A DNA stretch of 64,000 nucleotides from Syntrophotalea carbinolica DSM 2380 (GCF_000012885.1 NC_007498.2:1178001-1242000), one strand, 5' to 3'. Numbered from the stretch's first letter, positions 1 through 9,912 are shown. Numbers and translations are program-made. Notes: a model not told the origin generated them from the letters alone.

Positions 1-917
1 GCACTTTCAGCAAGGCGCGTATCGAAAGCATCGACGACAAGAATATCCGTGAAGATCTCAATAACGGCACGATCATTGTCGTAGCCGGTTTCCAGGGTAT
101 CGACCATGACGGCAACCTCACCACCCTGGGACGGGGCGGTTCCGACACCTCCGCCGTCGCGGTGGCCGCCGCTCTTAAAGCCGATGTCTGTGAGATTTAT
201 ACCGATGTGGACGGCGTCTATACGACCGATCCCCGGATTGTGGCGGATGCCACCAAAATCGAGAAAATTTCCTACGACGAGATGCTCGAAATGGCTTCCC
301 TCGGAGCCAAGGTATTACAGATACGTTCGGTGGAATTCGCCAAAAAATACGGCGTGATCGTGCACGTGCGTTCCAGTTTTAACGATAATCCAGGGACCCT
401 GGTTACCAAGGAGGACGAGGATATGGAAACCGTTCTGGTTTCGGGCGTTACATACAATAAAGACGAAGCGAAGATTTCCGTGATGGGTGTGCCTGACAAG
501 CCTGGTGTCGCCGCCAAGCTGTTCACTCCCCTGACCACTTCGAATATTACCGTTGACATGATTATCCAGAATGTGTCCAACGACGGACTTACCGATCTGA
601 CTTTCACAGTGCCGCGCGGCGATTTCAAGAAGGCTCTCAAGGCCGTCGAGGAAACCGCCCGGGAAATCGGTGCGGCCGGTGTGCGCAGCGATGAAAATAT
701 CGCCAAGGTATCCATTGTCGGGGTCGGAATGCGTTCCCACTCCGGGATTGCCAGCAAGATGTTCCGGGTTCTTTCCCAGGAAGGTATCAACATCCAGATG
801 ATCTCAACCAGCGAGATCAAAGTTTCCTGTGTTATTGATGCCAAATATACGGAATTGGCAATTCGTGTACTGCACCAGGCTTTTGGTCTGGATAAAAAAG
901 ATAGCAAGGCCGAATAA
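1..917 (+). CDS. lysC: Aspartate kinase, C-terminal part (5' end outside window)
   Basis: Catalyses ATP-dependent phosphorylation of aspartate, the first step to lysine, threonine, methionine and diaminopimelate. The reading frame is open from the window edge (first full codon at base 3). It shows the kinase-core segment with [11 protein letters not shown], then [13 protein letters not shown], both typical of the family. Two ACT regulatory domains follow, beginning near [15 protein letters not shown] and [16 protein letters not shown], which usually bind lysine or threonine for feedback control. The stop is 43 bp before cimA, so the two genes are probably co-transcribed. That fits a branch-point arrangement for aspartate-family and isoleucine synthesis. 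Only the N-terminal part of the kinase domain is missing, because of the window boundary. Confidence 0.95.
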   Translation, partial: TFSKARIESIDDKNIREDLNNGTIIVVAGFQGIDHDGNLTTLGRGGSDTSAVAVAAALKADVCEIYTDVDGVYTTDPRIVADATKIEKISYDEMLEMASLGAKVLQIRSVEFAKKYGVIVHVRSSFNDNPGTLVTKEDEDMETVLVSGVTYNKDEAKISVMGVPDKPGVAAKLFTPLTTSNITVDMIIQNVSNDGLTDLTFTVPRGDFKKALKAVEETAREIGAAGVRSDENIAKVSIVGVGMRSHSGIASKMFRVLSQEGINIQMISTSEIKVSCVIDAKYTELAIRVLHQAFGLDKKDSKAE

Positions 918-960
918 GGGGTTTCCGCTGGATACCCGGCTGCAGCCAAGAGGTAATGCA

Positions 961-2535
961 ATGACTGCGATTCGATTGTACGATACCACCCTGAGAGATG
1001 GCACCCAGGCCGAAGAGATATCCTTTCTGGTCGAGGATAAAATCCGTATCGCCCAAAAACTTGACGATCTGGGGATTCATTATATCGAAGGCGGGTGGCC
1101 GGGGTCCAATCCCAAGGACATCAGCTTTTTTCAGGAAATCCGCAAAATTTCCCTGCGCCAGACCAAAATTGCGGCGTTCGGTTCGACCCGCCGGGCCAAA
1201 ACGACCCCGGACAAGGATAACAATCTGCGCACCCTGATCCAGTCCGCGCCGGATGTGGTTACCATCTTCGGTAAAACCTGGGATTTTCATGTGCGCGAAG
1301 CGTTGCGTATCAGTCTGGACGAAAACCTGGATCTCATCAACGATTCCCTGCTGTATCTGAAGCGGCACGTTGAGGAGGTGTTCTATGATGCCGAGCACTT
1401 TTTCGATGGCTACAAGGCCAATCCCGCGTATGCCATAAAAACGCTTCAGGCGGCCGAACAGGCCGGTGTGGACTGCATCGTGTTGTGCGATACCAACGGC
1501 GGTACCCTGCCTTTCGAACTGCCGCCGATCATTGCCGAGGTCCGCAAGCATATTTCCACGCCGCTGGGTATCCATTCCCATAATGACAGCGAATGCGCCG
1601 TGGCCAATTCTCTGGTGGCTGTCGATTGCGGTATTGTGCATGTGCAGGGAACCATCAACGGGTTCGGGGAACGCTGCGGTAATGCCAATCTGTGTTCCAT
1701 CATTCCTTCGCTGATGTTGAAAATGGGCAAGGAGAGCCTTACCAACGAGCAGCTTGCCTCGTTGCGGGAAGTCTCGCGTTTCGTCTACGAACTGGCCAAC
1801 CTGGTGCCCAACAAGCACCAACCTTTCGTGGGCAACTCCGCGTTTGCCCATAAAGGCGGGGTGCATGTTTCCGCGATTCAGAGACATTCCGAAACCTATG
1901 AACACATCCGTCCGGAGCGGGTTGGCAACATCAGCCGTGTGCTGGTTTCCGATTTGTCGGGGCGTTCCAACATCCTGGCCAAAGCTGAGCAATTCAATAT
2001 TAAGCTGGACAGCAAGGATCCGCTGACGATTGAAATTCTGGAACGCCTTAAGGAATTGGAAAACCAGGGCTATCAATTCGAAGGCGCCGAAGCATCCTTT
2101 GATTTGCTCATGCGCCGCGCTTTGGGAACCTTACGGCCGTTTTTTTCCGTGGTCGGCTTTCGCGTCATCGACAGCAAGCGCGAGGGAGAGGATAAGCCTT
2201 TCTCCGAGGCCACCGTGCAGGTCAAGGTCGGTGGACATGTGGAACACACGGCTGCCGAAGGCAACGGCCCGGTCAATGCTCTGGACCATGCCCTGCGCAA
2301 GGCCCTGGAAAACTTTTACCCTCAAATCAAAGACATGCAACTGCTCGATTACAAAGTCAGGGTTCTCCCGGCAGGCCAGGGAACGGCTTCGGTGACCAGG
2401 GTTCTCATTGAATCGGGCGACGCCGATTTACGCTGGGGAACGGTAGGGGTCAGCGATAATATTATCGATGCATCCTATTATGCCCTGGTGGATGCTTTTC
2501 AGTACAAACTCTTGAAAGACAGTGACGCTTCCTGA
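961..2535 (+). CDS. cimA: (R)-citramalate synthase
   Basis: Condenses acetyl-CoA with pyruvate to (R)-citramalate, giving 2-oxobutyrate for isoleucine without threonine deaminase. The 524-residue protein starts at ATG 961 behind an AAGAGG ribosome site; an upstream in-frame extension lies inside lysC and is rejected. The N-terminal half is an HMGL-type TIM barrel with [12 protein letters not shown] near the start and the metal-binding GIHSHND near residue 200. The C-terminal 130 residues form a LeuA-type allosteric domain ([23 protein letters not shown]). Length and motifs fit the Geobacter-type citramalate synthase better than 2-isopropylmalate or homocitrate synthase, but sequence alone does not exclude a related Claisen condensation. 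Confidence 0.92.
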   Translation: MTAIRLYDTTLRDGTQAEEISFLVEDKIRIAQKLDDLGIHYIEGGWPGSNPKDISFFQEIRKISLRQTKIAAFGSTRRAKTTPDKDNNLRTLIQSAPDVVTIFGKTWDFHVREALRISLDENLDLINDSLLYLKRHVEEVFYDAEHFFDGYKANPAYAIKTLQAAEQAGVDCIVLCDTNGGTLPFELPPIIAEVRKHISTPLGIHSHNDSECAVANSLVAVDCGIVHVQGTINGFGERCGNANLCSIIPSLMLKMGKESLTNEQLASLREVSRFVYELANLVPNKHQPFVGNSAFAHKGGVHVSAIQRHSETYEHIRPERVGNISRVLVSDLSGRSNILAKAEQFNIKLDSKDPLTIEILERLKELENQGYQFEGAEASFDLLMRRALGTLRPFFSVVGFRVIDSKREGEDKPFSEATVQVKVGGHVEHTAAEGNGPVNALDHALRKALENFYPQIKDMQLLDYKVRVLPAGQGTASVTRVLIESGDADLRWGTVGVSDNIIDASYYALVDAFQYKLLKDSDAS

Positions 2536-2538
2536 GTC

Positions 2539-3093
2539 ATGAAGCGAGCGCACGGGACTTCCTTCCTGGTTGTTGTCTTGCTCGCCATATTGTTGTTTCA
2601 TCTGGGCCGGACGGTTTTTCCCTTTGTGGAAGAACCCCCGGCCTTTGCTGTAAACAGGCCCGGATATATGACGGTTTTTTTGGGTGAAGGATTTCCGGAA
2701 ATCGGCTACCGTCATTTTATTAACGGGTCGAGGGTGTCAGACGTCATTCAGATGGCGTTTACTGACGATGCCGGAAATCTCCCGGTTTATAAAGGCATTG
2801 ATTCCTGTTTGCGTTCTGGCGAGGCGCTTAGAATCGTCTCGACAGATGCAAAAGTATATGAATTAGAAAGGTTTTTTGTCCCGGCTGGGCAGCGCATGAG
2901 TTTGGGCATTGCTCTTCATCCCGATACCATGAAGGTCAGTGATTGGCAAGCTTTACCGGGAATCGGCCCGCGATTGGCCGCACGTATCGTGCAGGATCGC
3001 CAAAAAAATGGCGATTTTGGGGAAATCATGGCTGTTCAGCGGGTTTCCGGCATTGGGCCGGCTACCGTCAAGCGTTTGAGAAAGTTTTTTTAG
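2539..3093 (+). CDS. Helix-hairpin-helix (ComEA-like) protein
   Basis: A 184-residue protein whose gene starts 3 bp after cimA stops, so probably the last gene of the lysC-cimA transcript. Residues about 8-25 form a hydrophobic N-terminal anchor (FLVVVLLAILLFHL). The middle carries a SLBB-like or uncharacterised segment. The last 55 residues contain two helix-hairpin-helix motifs (LPGIGPRLAARIV and VSGIGPATVKRL), the fold by which ComEA binds double-stranded DNA. The family role is periplasmic DNA binding during uptake. Because comEC is also in this window, a DNA-uptake role is plausible, but many HHH proteins of this size have no proven function. Confidence 0.75.
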   Translation: MKRAHGTSFLVVVLLAILLFHLGRTVFPFVEEPPAFAVNRPGYMTVFLGEGFPEIGYRHFINGSRVSDVIQMAFTDDAGNLPVYKGIDSCLRSGEALRIVSTDAKVYELERFFVPAGQRMSLGIALHPDTMKVSDWQALPGIGPRLAARIVQDRQKNGDFGEIMAVQRVSGIGPATVKRLRKFF

Positions 3094-3264
3094 GAAAATT
3101 AAATATCTCGCAAGTTGTTGAAAATACATAAATATTAAAGGTTTTTTGTGGTCTTGAAAGGCGGCTGTCGGCTTGTCTCTCCCGGATCTGGCACAGGTTG
3201 TGTAACTATGTTTTATATTACCCGTTACCTGTAGGCAGTTACTATTCCAGACAAGGGGGATTTT

Positions 3265-3420
3265 ATGAGATGTCCTAAGTGCAAAGGCCGTATGTATTCC
3301 GAAAAGTATTACGATTTCGTGAGGGTGTTTGATGCTTGGAAATGCTCTGCCTGTGGGGAAATAATCGATCACACCATTCTCGCCAACCGGGCACGCAGCC
3401 GTAACCTGTTTTTAGGCTGA
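3265..3420 (+). CDS. Small zinc-ribbon protein (51 aa)
   Basis: A short gene with a strong ribosome site (AAGGGGGA) about 5 bases before ATG 3265. The product begins MRCPKCKGRMYSE and holds a second knuckle, WKCSACGE, giving two CxxC pairs 25 residues apart, a typical zinc-ribbon spacing. It ends soon afterwards (SRNLFLG). No catalytic domain is present. Such proteins bind zinc and may contact nucleic acid or protein; no specific function is assigned. It stands alone between the HHH gene and mscS and is followed by a terminator-like hairpin, so it may be its own transcript. Confidence 0.72.
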   Translation: MRCPKCKGRMYSEKYYDFVRVFDAWKCSACGEIIDHTILANRARSRNLFLG

Positions 3421-3477
3421 GGCATGTTCCCTGTTGCTTTAACAGCGTTTTGACAAATACGTTATAGAAGTTGTCTA

Positions 3478-3515
3478 AAGGTCGGGGCATAGGTTCCGGC
3501 CTTTTTGTTTTTGGT
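3478..3515 (+). terminator. Probable rho-independent terminator after the zinc-ribbon gene
   Basis: An AAGGTCGG arm and a CCGGCCTT arm pair with one G-T wobble and are followed by a T-rich run (TTTTTGTTTTT). It lies about 60 bases after the small zinc-ribbon gene on the same strand. Confidence 0.6.
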
Positions 3516-3547
3516 GTGCGCCGGCGTATAACGCCGAAAGGGGGAGG

Positions 3548-4633
3548 GTGGTGCAGGTTGGCGGATTGACTGGATATCTCACCGTGGCCAAACCGGCCGG
3601 ATGTCTTCTTTTACTGCTGTCTGCGGTGTATGGGGGGATGACGCTCCTGTTGATGCTGGCGCGGAAAGTCGCCGATAGAACGTGGCCCGGTAGTGGAGAT
3701 TTGATAAGACTCTATGGCACGCGACCTCTGCGTATCCTGGCGATGCTGGGGGCTTTGGGCATGGTCCTGCCGGTGATGGGGTGGCCTTCCGATCTGGTCG
3801 GCTTGTTAAGGCATGTGTTGGCTTTGGGGATGATCGGCGTGTGTGCCTGGCTGCTTATCAATACGACGCTGGCCGGACGCACCCTGGTACTCAGGCGCTA
3901 TGATGTAACCGTTGCCGATAATCTCAAGGCGCGCGTCATGATGACGCAGGTTACCATGCTTTTTCGGGTGGTCTGGGTCATTATCTGTATACTGGCGGTG
4001 GCCTGCATGCTGATGACTTTTGAGCGGATCCGGCAACTTGGCATAAGCTTGCTGGCTTCGGCGGGGCTTATCGGTATCGTGGCCGGTTTTGCGGCTCAGA
4101 AGAGTCTCGCGACCCTGGTGGCCGGTATTCAGTTGGCGATTACCCAACCGATCCGCCTGGATGATGTCGTGGTCATCGAAGGAGAATGGGGGCGCATCGA
4201 AGAGATCACCCTGACCTATGTGGTGGTGCGCATATGGGATGAAAGACGCCTGGTTGTGCCGATCACCCAATTTCTCGAACAACCCTTTCAGAACTGGACC
4301 CGCACGTCGGCTCAAATATTGGGGACGGTGTTTTTGTGGGCCGACTATACAATTCCGATTGCCGCACTTCGCAAGGAACTCAAAAGGGTTTGTGAATCTT
4401 CCCCCCTTTGGGATGGCAGGGTGTGCCTGCTGCAGGTAACCGATGCCGGTGAGCGTACCTTGCAGTTGCGCGCTCTGGTGAGCGCCAGCGATTCCGGAAA
4501 ATGCTGGGATCTGCGTTGTGAGGTGCGGGAAAAACTGGTCGATTACGTGCAGCGATACTACCCGGAAGCGCTGCCTCGTTGGCGTGCGAAGCTGGATTTA
4601 GTCGATTCCGCAGGACCCGTACAAAATGAATAA
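3548..4633 (+). CDS. MscS-family mechanosensitive ion channel
   Basis: An inner-membrane channel expected to open under hypo-osmotic stress. The 361-residue protein has four to five hydrophobic helices in its first 180 residues. The conserved MscS pore and beta domain follow (AGFAAQKSLATLVAGIQLA, then QPIRLDDVVVIEGEWGRIEEI), and a cytoplasmic C-terminal domain ends the protein. The start is one of two adjacent GTG codons (3548 or 3551) just after a GGGGGAGG ribosome site; the second gives better spacing. The 3' end (4429-4554) is repeated almost perfectly at 14056-14181. The gene converges on the signalling block that ends at 4748. Confidence 0.88.
   Translation: MVQVGGLTGYLTVAKPAGCLLLLLSAVYGGMTLLLMLARKVADRTWPGSGDLIRLYGTRPLRILAMLGALGMVLPVMGWPSDLVGLLRHVLALGMIGVCAWLLINTTLAGRTLVLRRYDVTVADNLKARVMMTQVTMLFRVVWVIICILAVACMLMTFERIRQLGISLLASAGLIGIVAGFAAQKSLATLVAGIQLAITQPIRLDDVVVIEGEWGRIEEITLTYVVVRIWDERRLVVPITQFLEQPFQNWTRTSAQILGTVFLWADYTIPIAALRKELKRVCESSPLWDGRVCLLQVTDAGERTLQLRALVSASDSGKCWDLRCEVREKLVDYVQRYYPEALPRWRAKLDLVDSAGPVQNE
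4429..4554 (+). repeat. Direct repeat, left copy (3' part of mscS)
   Basis: These 126 bases match 14056-14181 in the same orientation with one difference (GCCAGCG here, GCCGGCG there). Weaker similarity extends on both sides (about 4409-4600). The two copies enclose the TolC/PhnD/kinase block. Confidence 0.93.
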
Positions 4634-4747
4634 TGGGCATAATACTCATGCTCTTATGATGGTCTTTCCGTTATTGCGCCTTTGTCCGATACTGCCGCAC
4701 CTGCGATGATGGTTAAATGTTTTTTTTCGTAGGGAATCGGTCCAGGG

Positions 4748-6616
4748 TCAGGAGCAGGGAAGCCCCGGAGGATATTGACCAGGATAGGTGCTTATTTCGG
4801 AAGTTTTTGTCTTCCGCAAAAAATACTCAGCCTGCTCCGTTGTCAGTGGCAGGCTTAGGCGATAGCCTTGGGCTTCCTGACAATGCTTGTCTTTGAGAAA
4901 TGTAAACTGATTTTCTGTTTCCACCCCCTCGGCAATGACTTTCAGATTCATGGCACTGGCCATGCTGATAATTGCTTTGATAACCGACTGTTCTTTGAAC
5001 CCCACGCTGATTCCATTGACGAAGGAGCGGTCTATTTTGAGACAGTCGATCGTCAATGTATGCAGTCTGTTTAAACTTGAATATCCTTTACCAAAATCGT
5101 CGATAGCAATCTGGACGCCCATTCGGCTGAGTTCTTCGAGGATTTTGGCTGTGCCTTCGTAATGTTCCATTAGAAGGGTTTCTGTTATTTCTATCTGCAA
5201 TCCCCCTGGCTCCAGGCCACTTTCGTCCAGGGCCGTTTTGACATTGGACAAAAAGTCCGGATGAATAAATTCTTTAGGGGATACGTTGACGCTTATGCGG
5301 GGTAATTCGATGTCCATGTTGTGCCATGTTTTTACCTGATTACATGCCGTGCACATCACCCAATGGCCGAGATCGTAGATTATACCGGTCTCTTCAGCGA
5401 TCAGTATGAACTCCTTAGGCGGAATTTGCCCAAGTTCCTGGTTGTCCCAGCGTAGCAGAGCCTCCAGGCCGCTGACCGCCCCGGTGTTTAGATCGAATTG
5501 CGGTTGATAGACAAGAGATAATTCTTGTCTTTGCAGGGCATGACGTAATTGTGTTTCGATGGCCAAACGTTTCAATGCTTCGGTGTTCATTGATTCCTGA
5601 TAAAATCGATAATTTTCCGGCTCCCTGTTTTTGGCGAAATACATCGCCATATCAGCACATTTCATGAGTGTTTCTGCGTCTTTGCCGTCATTGGGGAATA
5701 AGGCTATACCGATGCTCGGTGTGACCATGACCTGGTGTTTATCGAGATCAGCCGGTCGTGTCAGGCAATGAAATATGCGTTTGGCCACCGTTGCAACAAA
5801 CTGCTCCGATTCCACCTCCGGTAGCAGGACGGTAAATTCATCCCCTCCGAGTCTTGCGGTTTTGCTGCCCTCGCATGTGCTTCCCAAAAGATCGGATTCC
5901 CGGATACATCCAGCAAGTCGTTTGGCAACAATTTCGAGCAATTTGTCCCCCATGCTGTGTCCCAGGGTATCGTTAATCCTTTTGAAATCGTTGAGATCGA
6001 TAAACAGCAAAGCGGCTTGCTTTTGTTTCCTTTGTGCGATGGCCAGGGTTTTGTTTAACGATTCCAGAAATTGGGTGCGGTTCGGCAATCCGGTCAGATT
6101 GTCGAAATAGGCCAGTCTATGCAAACGACCCTGAATCTGGCGGTTTAGTTCCCATTTGCGGGTCATGGTATGGGCCAATTGAAGGACTTCGGCGATGTCG
6201 AAGGGCTTTTTCAGGATAACCAGGCTGTCTGTGTCTCCCAATTTATGTTGGATTTCATCCCAGGTGTAATCGGCATAAGCCGTACATAGAACAATTTGCA
6301 ATTCGGGACTGGCTTTCCAGAGATGGACGATCGTTTCAATGCCGTCCCAACCAGGTGGCATACGCCCATCGACAAAGGCCAGAGAATATGGTGCCTCTTC
6401 GCTTTCGGCTTGTTCGACCATGGCCAAAGCCTCCTGCCCCTGGCAGGCGAAATCGATGATGTAATCGGGGGCTGAAAAAGATTGATTACTATCGCCGAAA
6501 AGGGCCGCTTCGAGATCGTCCAAAGCTGTATCAGCAGCATTCTTTTTGGTTAATATTTTTTTGAAATCGTCATGGATCGATTGGTTGTCGTCGACGATGA
6601 GTATGCGCGGTGTCAT
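4748..6616 (-). CDS. Response regulator with GGDEF and EAL domains
   Basis: A cytoplasmic c-di-GMP regulator of about 622 residues. It has an N-terminal receiver domain (RILIVDDNQ; phosphoacceptor Asp in AFVDGRMPPGWDG; Lys in LKKPFD), a GGDEF domain (LTGLPNRTQF, LGGDEFTVLLPE) and an EAL domain (LEALLRWDNQ, DDFGKGYSSL). The receiver has an unusually long stretch between the first acidic pair and the phosphoacceptor. Both catalytic motifs look intact, but about nine extra residues separate the RESD motif from GGDEF. I chose ATG 6616 for its AGGAACC ribosome site; an ATG at 6634 overlaps the kinase stop by one base. This is the last gene of the block and the obvious partner of the adjacent kinase. 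Confidence 0.92.
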   Translation of the reverse strand: MTPRILIVDDNQSIHDDFKKILTKKNAADTALDDLEAALFGDSNQSFSAPDYIIDFACQGQEALAMVEQAESEEAPYSLAFVDGRMPPGWDGIETIVHLWKASPELQIVLCTAYADYTWDEIQHKLGDTDSLVILKKPFDIAEVLQLAHTMTRKWELNRQIQGRLHRLAYFDNLTGLPNRTQFLESLNKTLAIAQRKQKQAALLFIDLNDFKRINDTLGHSMGDKLLEIVAKRLAGCIRESDLLGSTCEGSKTARLGGDEFTVLLPEVESEQFVATVAKRIFHCLTRPADLDKHQVMVTPSIGIALFPNDGKDAETLMKCADMAMYFAKNREPENYRFYQESMNTEALKRLAIETQLRHALQRQELSLVYQPQFDLNTGAVSGLEALLRWDNQELGQIPPKEFILIAEETGIIYDLGHWVMCTACNQVKTWHNMDIELPRISVNVSPKEFIHPDFLSNVKTALDESGLEPGGLQIEITETLLMEHYEGTAKILEELSRMGVQIAIDDFGKGYSSLNRLHTLTIDCLKIDRSFVNGISVGFKEQSVIKAIISMASAMNLKVIAEGVETENQFTFLKDKHCQEAQGYRLSLPLTTEQAEYFLRKTKTSEISTYPGQYPPGLPCS

Positions 6617-6633
6617 AATCGGTTCCTGATGCA

Positions 6634-8847
6634 TTATGCTCTCTCTTTTGGGTGAATGGGCAGTATGAGGGTGAATGTAGCACCCGTGTTTGGCCCATCG
6701 CTGTGTACGGCGAGGCTGCCGCCGAGCTCTCTGGCGGTAAGGGCTCCGCTATGCAGGCCGTAACCATGGCCGGTTTTGCGGGTAGTAAAACCGTGCTGAA
6801 ATATACGGGTCAGGTTTTCCTGGGGAATCCCGATGCCGGTATCGGTGACCTGGAAGAGAATGTGTTCCGGATCGGGAGCTTCGATCTGCAAGGTAATATT
6901 CTTCTCACCCACGATTTCGCAGCAGGCATGTTTTGCATTGTTAATCAGGTTCAGAAGTATCTGCAGTACCCGGTGTTTGTCCGTAACAATCGGGAAATCA
7001 TGACGGTATTGTCGTTGTACCGATATGCCATGCCGTTCAAGGGCGTTGGCATTGAGTTTAAGCGCATCTTCCATGAGCTGGTCGGGATAGACGGTTTCAT
7101 CAACCCCGCCGACGCGACCGTAACTCTGTTGCATGGAGATGATTTCTTTGATGTGGTCGATCCTTTGTCTCAGGGATTCGGTTTCTTTAAGCAAAGATGT
7201 TTGTTCGTCTTGCAGAGATAGGGCAAGGGAAGACAGATAAACGGGGATCTGACTGCCGCGTGCATCCTGGCTTAAAAATTCCGGCAAACAATCGGTATGA
7301 TCCTGAATGAGTTCCGCTACTTTGGCGATATTTCCAACCCGTGATTTTTTAATCAGATCGATGATTAAAGTGCTGGAGACATTTACGCTGTTCAGGACAT
7401 TGCCGACATTGTGCAGCACACCGGTCGCTACCTCGGTCATGCCGGCGGCGCGGGAAACTTCGACCAAAGTACTCTGGGCCTCGGCCAGTTCCGACAGGGC
7501 TTTCTCCTTGGCCGCGACCTGAGTCTGGAGTTCCAGAGTGCGTTCCTTAACGCGGTCTTCCAAGGTGGCCTTGGCTTCGAGCAGGGCATCTCGGATGCCT
7601 TGTCGGGCTATGGTGGCCCCCAACATTTCTGCAGCGGCTCGCAGACTGTCTTTTTCGGCTTCGGTCCATTCACGACAGCGATCGCAGTCGTCTAATCCCA
7701 AAAAGCCCCACCAGATGTTGTTGACAAAGACCGGTATGACAATGACAGAGCGAATGCCCAAGGGTTCGAGCAAGGCACGCAAACCGGAGCTTTTGTCGGA
7801 AACCACGCCGCTCAGTATGCGGTTGTTTGCAAGTTTTTTCCGATACTTTTCAAGATCCGGATGGTCATATGAAACCAGCTCCAGGGGGGAATGGGCCGTT
7901 TGCAAAGCGGCCGATGAGGTTTCCCACACATAGCGCCTGGAGGAACAGATTTGTCCTGTATCGTTTTGAATGTTCTCGTATAAATAGGCCCGGGAAGCTT
8001 TCGCTGCCTGGCCGAGTTTGGCGAGAACTTCGTGGATACTGTCCCCCCATTGTTCAGTCCGCAACAGGAGTTGGGCTGCAAACCGGACACTTTCGAGGAT
8101 ACGGTCCCGGCGTAGTAGAGAATCGGTCATGGTGTTGACCGATTGGGCGAGATCGCCGAGTTCGTCCCGCCTGTTGACATCCGCCCGAACGGTAAGATCG
8201 CCGTCGGCAATCTTTTGGACCAGCTTTTTAAGACGTAGGATCGGTCGTACGATTTTTCGGGCGTAAAAAAGGGCGAGATGCAGACTTAGTAGAAGGCAGG
8301 CCAATATTAACCCGATGGTATTACGATACAGGGTGGCAACGCTGTGATCGTGATCCTTAAGGGACAGGCCGACATGAATCCAACCCCACTCGATGCCGGA
8401 ATAGTCAAAGGGTTTGGCAAAGTGAAATACCCTCTGATTCAATAGTGGAACGGTAGTTATTTTCCCCTGCGGTATGCGTTTGTCGGATACCCAGTAGCTG
8501 TCGATTTGCGGCTCAACCCGCCAGCCGGTTTGCTGATTGACCAGGGAAAATCCGTCATTTTTAGTGATGATCAAAAATTCGAGATCCGGGTCACCGGCGA
8601 GGAGGGTCTGACAGGCAGTGACCACGCTTGCGAGGTCATCGTTTATCGCCGCTCCGGCGGCCACATCGTGCAACGATACCGCGACGCCGTTGGCTTTGGA
8701 TTCCAGGTTGCGGATCAAAATCTCCTTTTGCTGAGGAATGGTCAATAGAACGAAGGTCAGCAAGGTGATCAATGCCAACAGCCATGATAAAAAGGCAATG
8801 CGGGGGGCAAGTCCCGTAGAACTTTGTATATTTTTTAGAAAAGACAT
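6634..8847 (-). CDS. Membrane sensor histidine kinase (periplasmic domain, HAMP, GAF)
   Basis: About 737 residues. It has an N-terminal membrane helix, a periplasmic sensor of about 140 residues, a second helix near residue 185 and a HAMP segment (LRLKKLVQKIADGDLTVRAD). A GAF-like domain follows (about 290-440), then a coiled coil, an H-box of the LHNVGNVLNSVNV type and a HATPase domain (LNLINNAKHAC, TDTGIGIP, GHGYGLHSGALTARELGG). Expected to autophosphorylate and pass phosphate to the downstream receiver-GGDEF-EAL protein. A TTG at 8856 is possible; ATG 8847 fits the AAGAGA ribosome site better. The gene begins 13 bp after a PhnD-like binding protein, suggesting that protein presents ligand to the periplasmic domain. 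Confidence 0.92.
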   Translation of the reverse strand: MSFLKNIQSSTGLAPRIAFLSWLLALITLLTFVLLTIPQQKEILIRNLESKANGVAVSLHDVAAGAAINDDLASVVTACQTLLAGDPDLEFLIITKNDGFSLVNQQTGWRVEPQIDSYWVSDKRIPQGKITTVPLLNQRVFHFAKPFDYSGIEWGWIHVGLSLKDHDHSVATLYRNTIGLILACLLLSLHLALFYARKIVRPILRLKKLVQKIADGDLTVRADVNRRDELGDLAQSVNTMTDSLLRRDRILESVRFAAQLLLRTEQWGDSIHEVLAKLGQAAKASRAYLYENIQNDTGQICSSRRYVWETSSAALQTAHSPLELVSYDHPDLEKYRKKLANNRILSGVVSDKSSGLRALLEPLGIRSVIVIPVFVNNIWWGFLGLDDCDRCREWTEAEKDSLRAAAEMLGATIARQGIRDALLEAKATLEDRVKERTLELQTQVAAKEKALSELAEAQSTLVEVSRAAGMTEVATGVLHNVGNVLNSVNVSSTLIIDLIKKSRVGNIAKVAELIQDHTDCLPEFLSQDARGSQIPVYLSSLALSLQDEQTSLLKETESLRQRIDHIKEIISMQQSYGRVGGVDETVYPDQLMEDALKLNANALERHGISVQRQYRHDFPIVTDKHRVLQILLNLINNAKHACCEIVGEKNITLQIEAPDPEHILFQVTDTGIGIPQENLTRIFQHGFTTRKTGHGYGLHSGALTARELGGSLAVHSDGPNTGATFTLILPIHPKERA

Positions 8848-8860
8848 TCTCGCCAATCTC

Positions 8861-9805
8861 TTATCGGGGATTATGAGCCTGAAGGAGAAAGTTTTTTACC
8901 TCGAGGGGCAAATTTTTATGCATTCGTCGCACGCTTTCCAAGCAAGACGGGGTGAACTTTTCAAGTTTTTGTACTCTAAAAAGTAAAAGAATCTGGCTTC
9001 CCATCTCTGCAAGGTGTAAGTCGGGGAGGCCTTGGATCAGGTGTTGCCTGAAATCTTCCGATTTCCACCCCGATCGTTTCAGGCAGATAATGTTGTTAAC
9101 AAGGGGTGCAGAGACGGCAAGGGGCACGAGTTTGCCGAGTTGTGGGTTGAGTTCGGTCATCAGTTTTAACTGTTTGGAATTCGTCACCACGGCATCTTTT
9201 TTACCGAAAAAAACCGGCAGGATAGCTTGCATCGGATCGTTTGAAAAGGTTAATTCGCCGAAGAATGTTTCGGGAAGTTCCATTTTATGATCCCGCAAAT
9301 AAACGCTTAACCAGTGGATACCAAGATTGGCATTGGTCGTGGTGAGCACGTTAATCGGTTTTCCTCGTAGTTCGGAAACATTTTTGATTTTTCCCCCTCG
9401 AGTCAAGAGAAGATAAGTGTTCGTTATGTCACCCTCTTCGGATGTGACAAAGAGGGGCTCCATCCATGCACCATCGGTCACGTCAAGGTAGGTCCAGCTA
9501 TCGACCAGGATGAGGTCCGGTCTATTGGCAGGGGCAATGTTTTCGAGTTGCTGGGCATTCTCGAATCTTTGTACCTCGGTTTGAACATCGAATCCCCATT
9601 GTCGACCGAGATCCCTGACAAAAACCTTTAGCGCCGTTTCCATATCTAAAGCATTGAAACCGAGAAAAGCCCTCGAGACAAAGGCAAAGGTCAATTTTAC
9701 AGGAGTAAGCGGAGTCTGGTCGGCCGCTGCGGTAAGCGGCGTGAGCAGGACCGGCAGCAGGCAGAATGTGTATATGAGAAAGAATCGGATATTCTTCAAT
9801 AGCAT
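8861..9805 (-). CDS. PhnD-like periplasmic binding protein, copy C
   Basis: A 314-residue protein with a signal peptide (hydrophobic residues about 8-27, then AAADQ) and a two-lobed PhnD/SsuA-type fold. Shared with the next two genes are LPVFFGKKDAVV, ELNPQLGKLVPLAVSAP and a C-terminal SCLESVRRM region. The family binds phosphonates, phosphate-like anions or other small ligands for ABC import, but no permease or ATPase is nearby. It directly precedes the histidine kinase (13 bp), so a sensory ligand-presenting role is more likely than transport. The ligand cannot be read from the sequence. Confidence 0.85.
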   Translation of the reverse strand: MLLKNIRFFLIYTFCLLPVLLTPLTAAADQTPLTPVKLTFAFVSRAFLGFNALDMETALKVFVRDLGRQWGFDVQTEVQRFENAQQLENIAPANRPDLILVDSWTYLDVTDGAWMEPLFVTSEEGDITNTYLLLTRGGKIKNVSELRGKPINVLTTTNANLGIHWLSVYLRDHKMELPETFFGELTFSNDPMQAILPVFFGKKDAVVTNSKQLKLMTELNPQLGKLVPLAVSAPLVNNIICLKRSGWKSEDFRQHLIQGLPDLHLAEMGSQILLLFRVQKLEKFTPSCLESVRRMHKNLPLEVKNFLLQAHNPR

Positions 9806-9912
9806 TAGGTCTCTCCGAGGGAGATGTATCGTATTTGCCGGTACGAGGTGCCATCGATTTATTGCGGCCGTGGTAAAGGGCTACAAATCGTATGTTTTCC
9901 CGGATGTCAATT

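Noticed and set aside
3447-3472. TTGACA and TATAGA as a sigma-70 promoter
   Set aside because: Only seven bases separate the two hexamers, far short of the usual 16-18.
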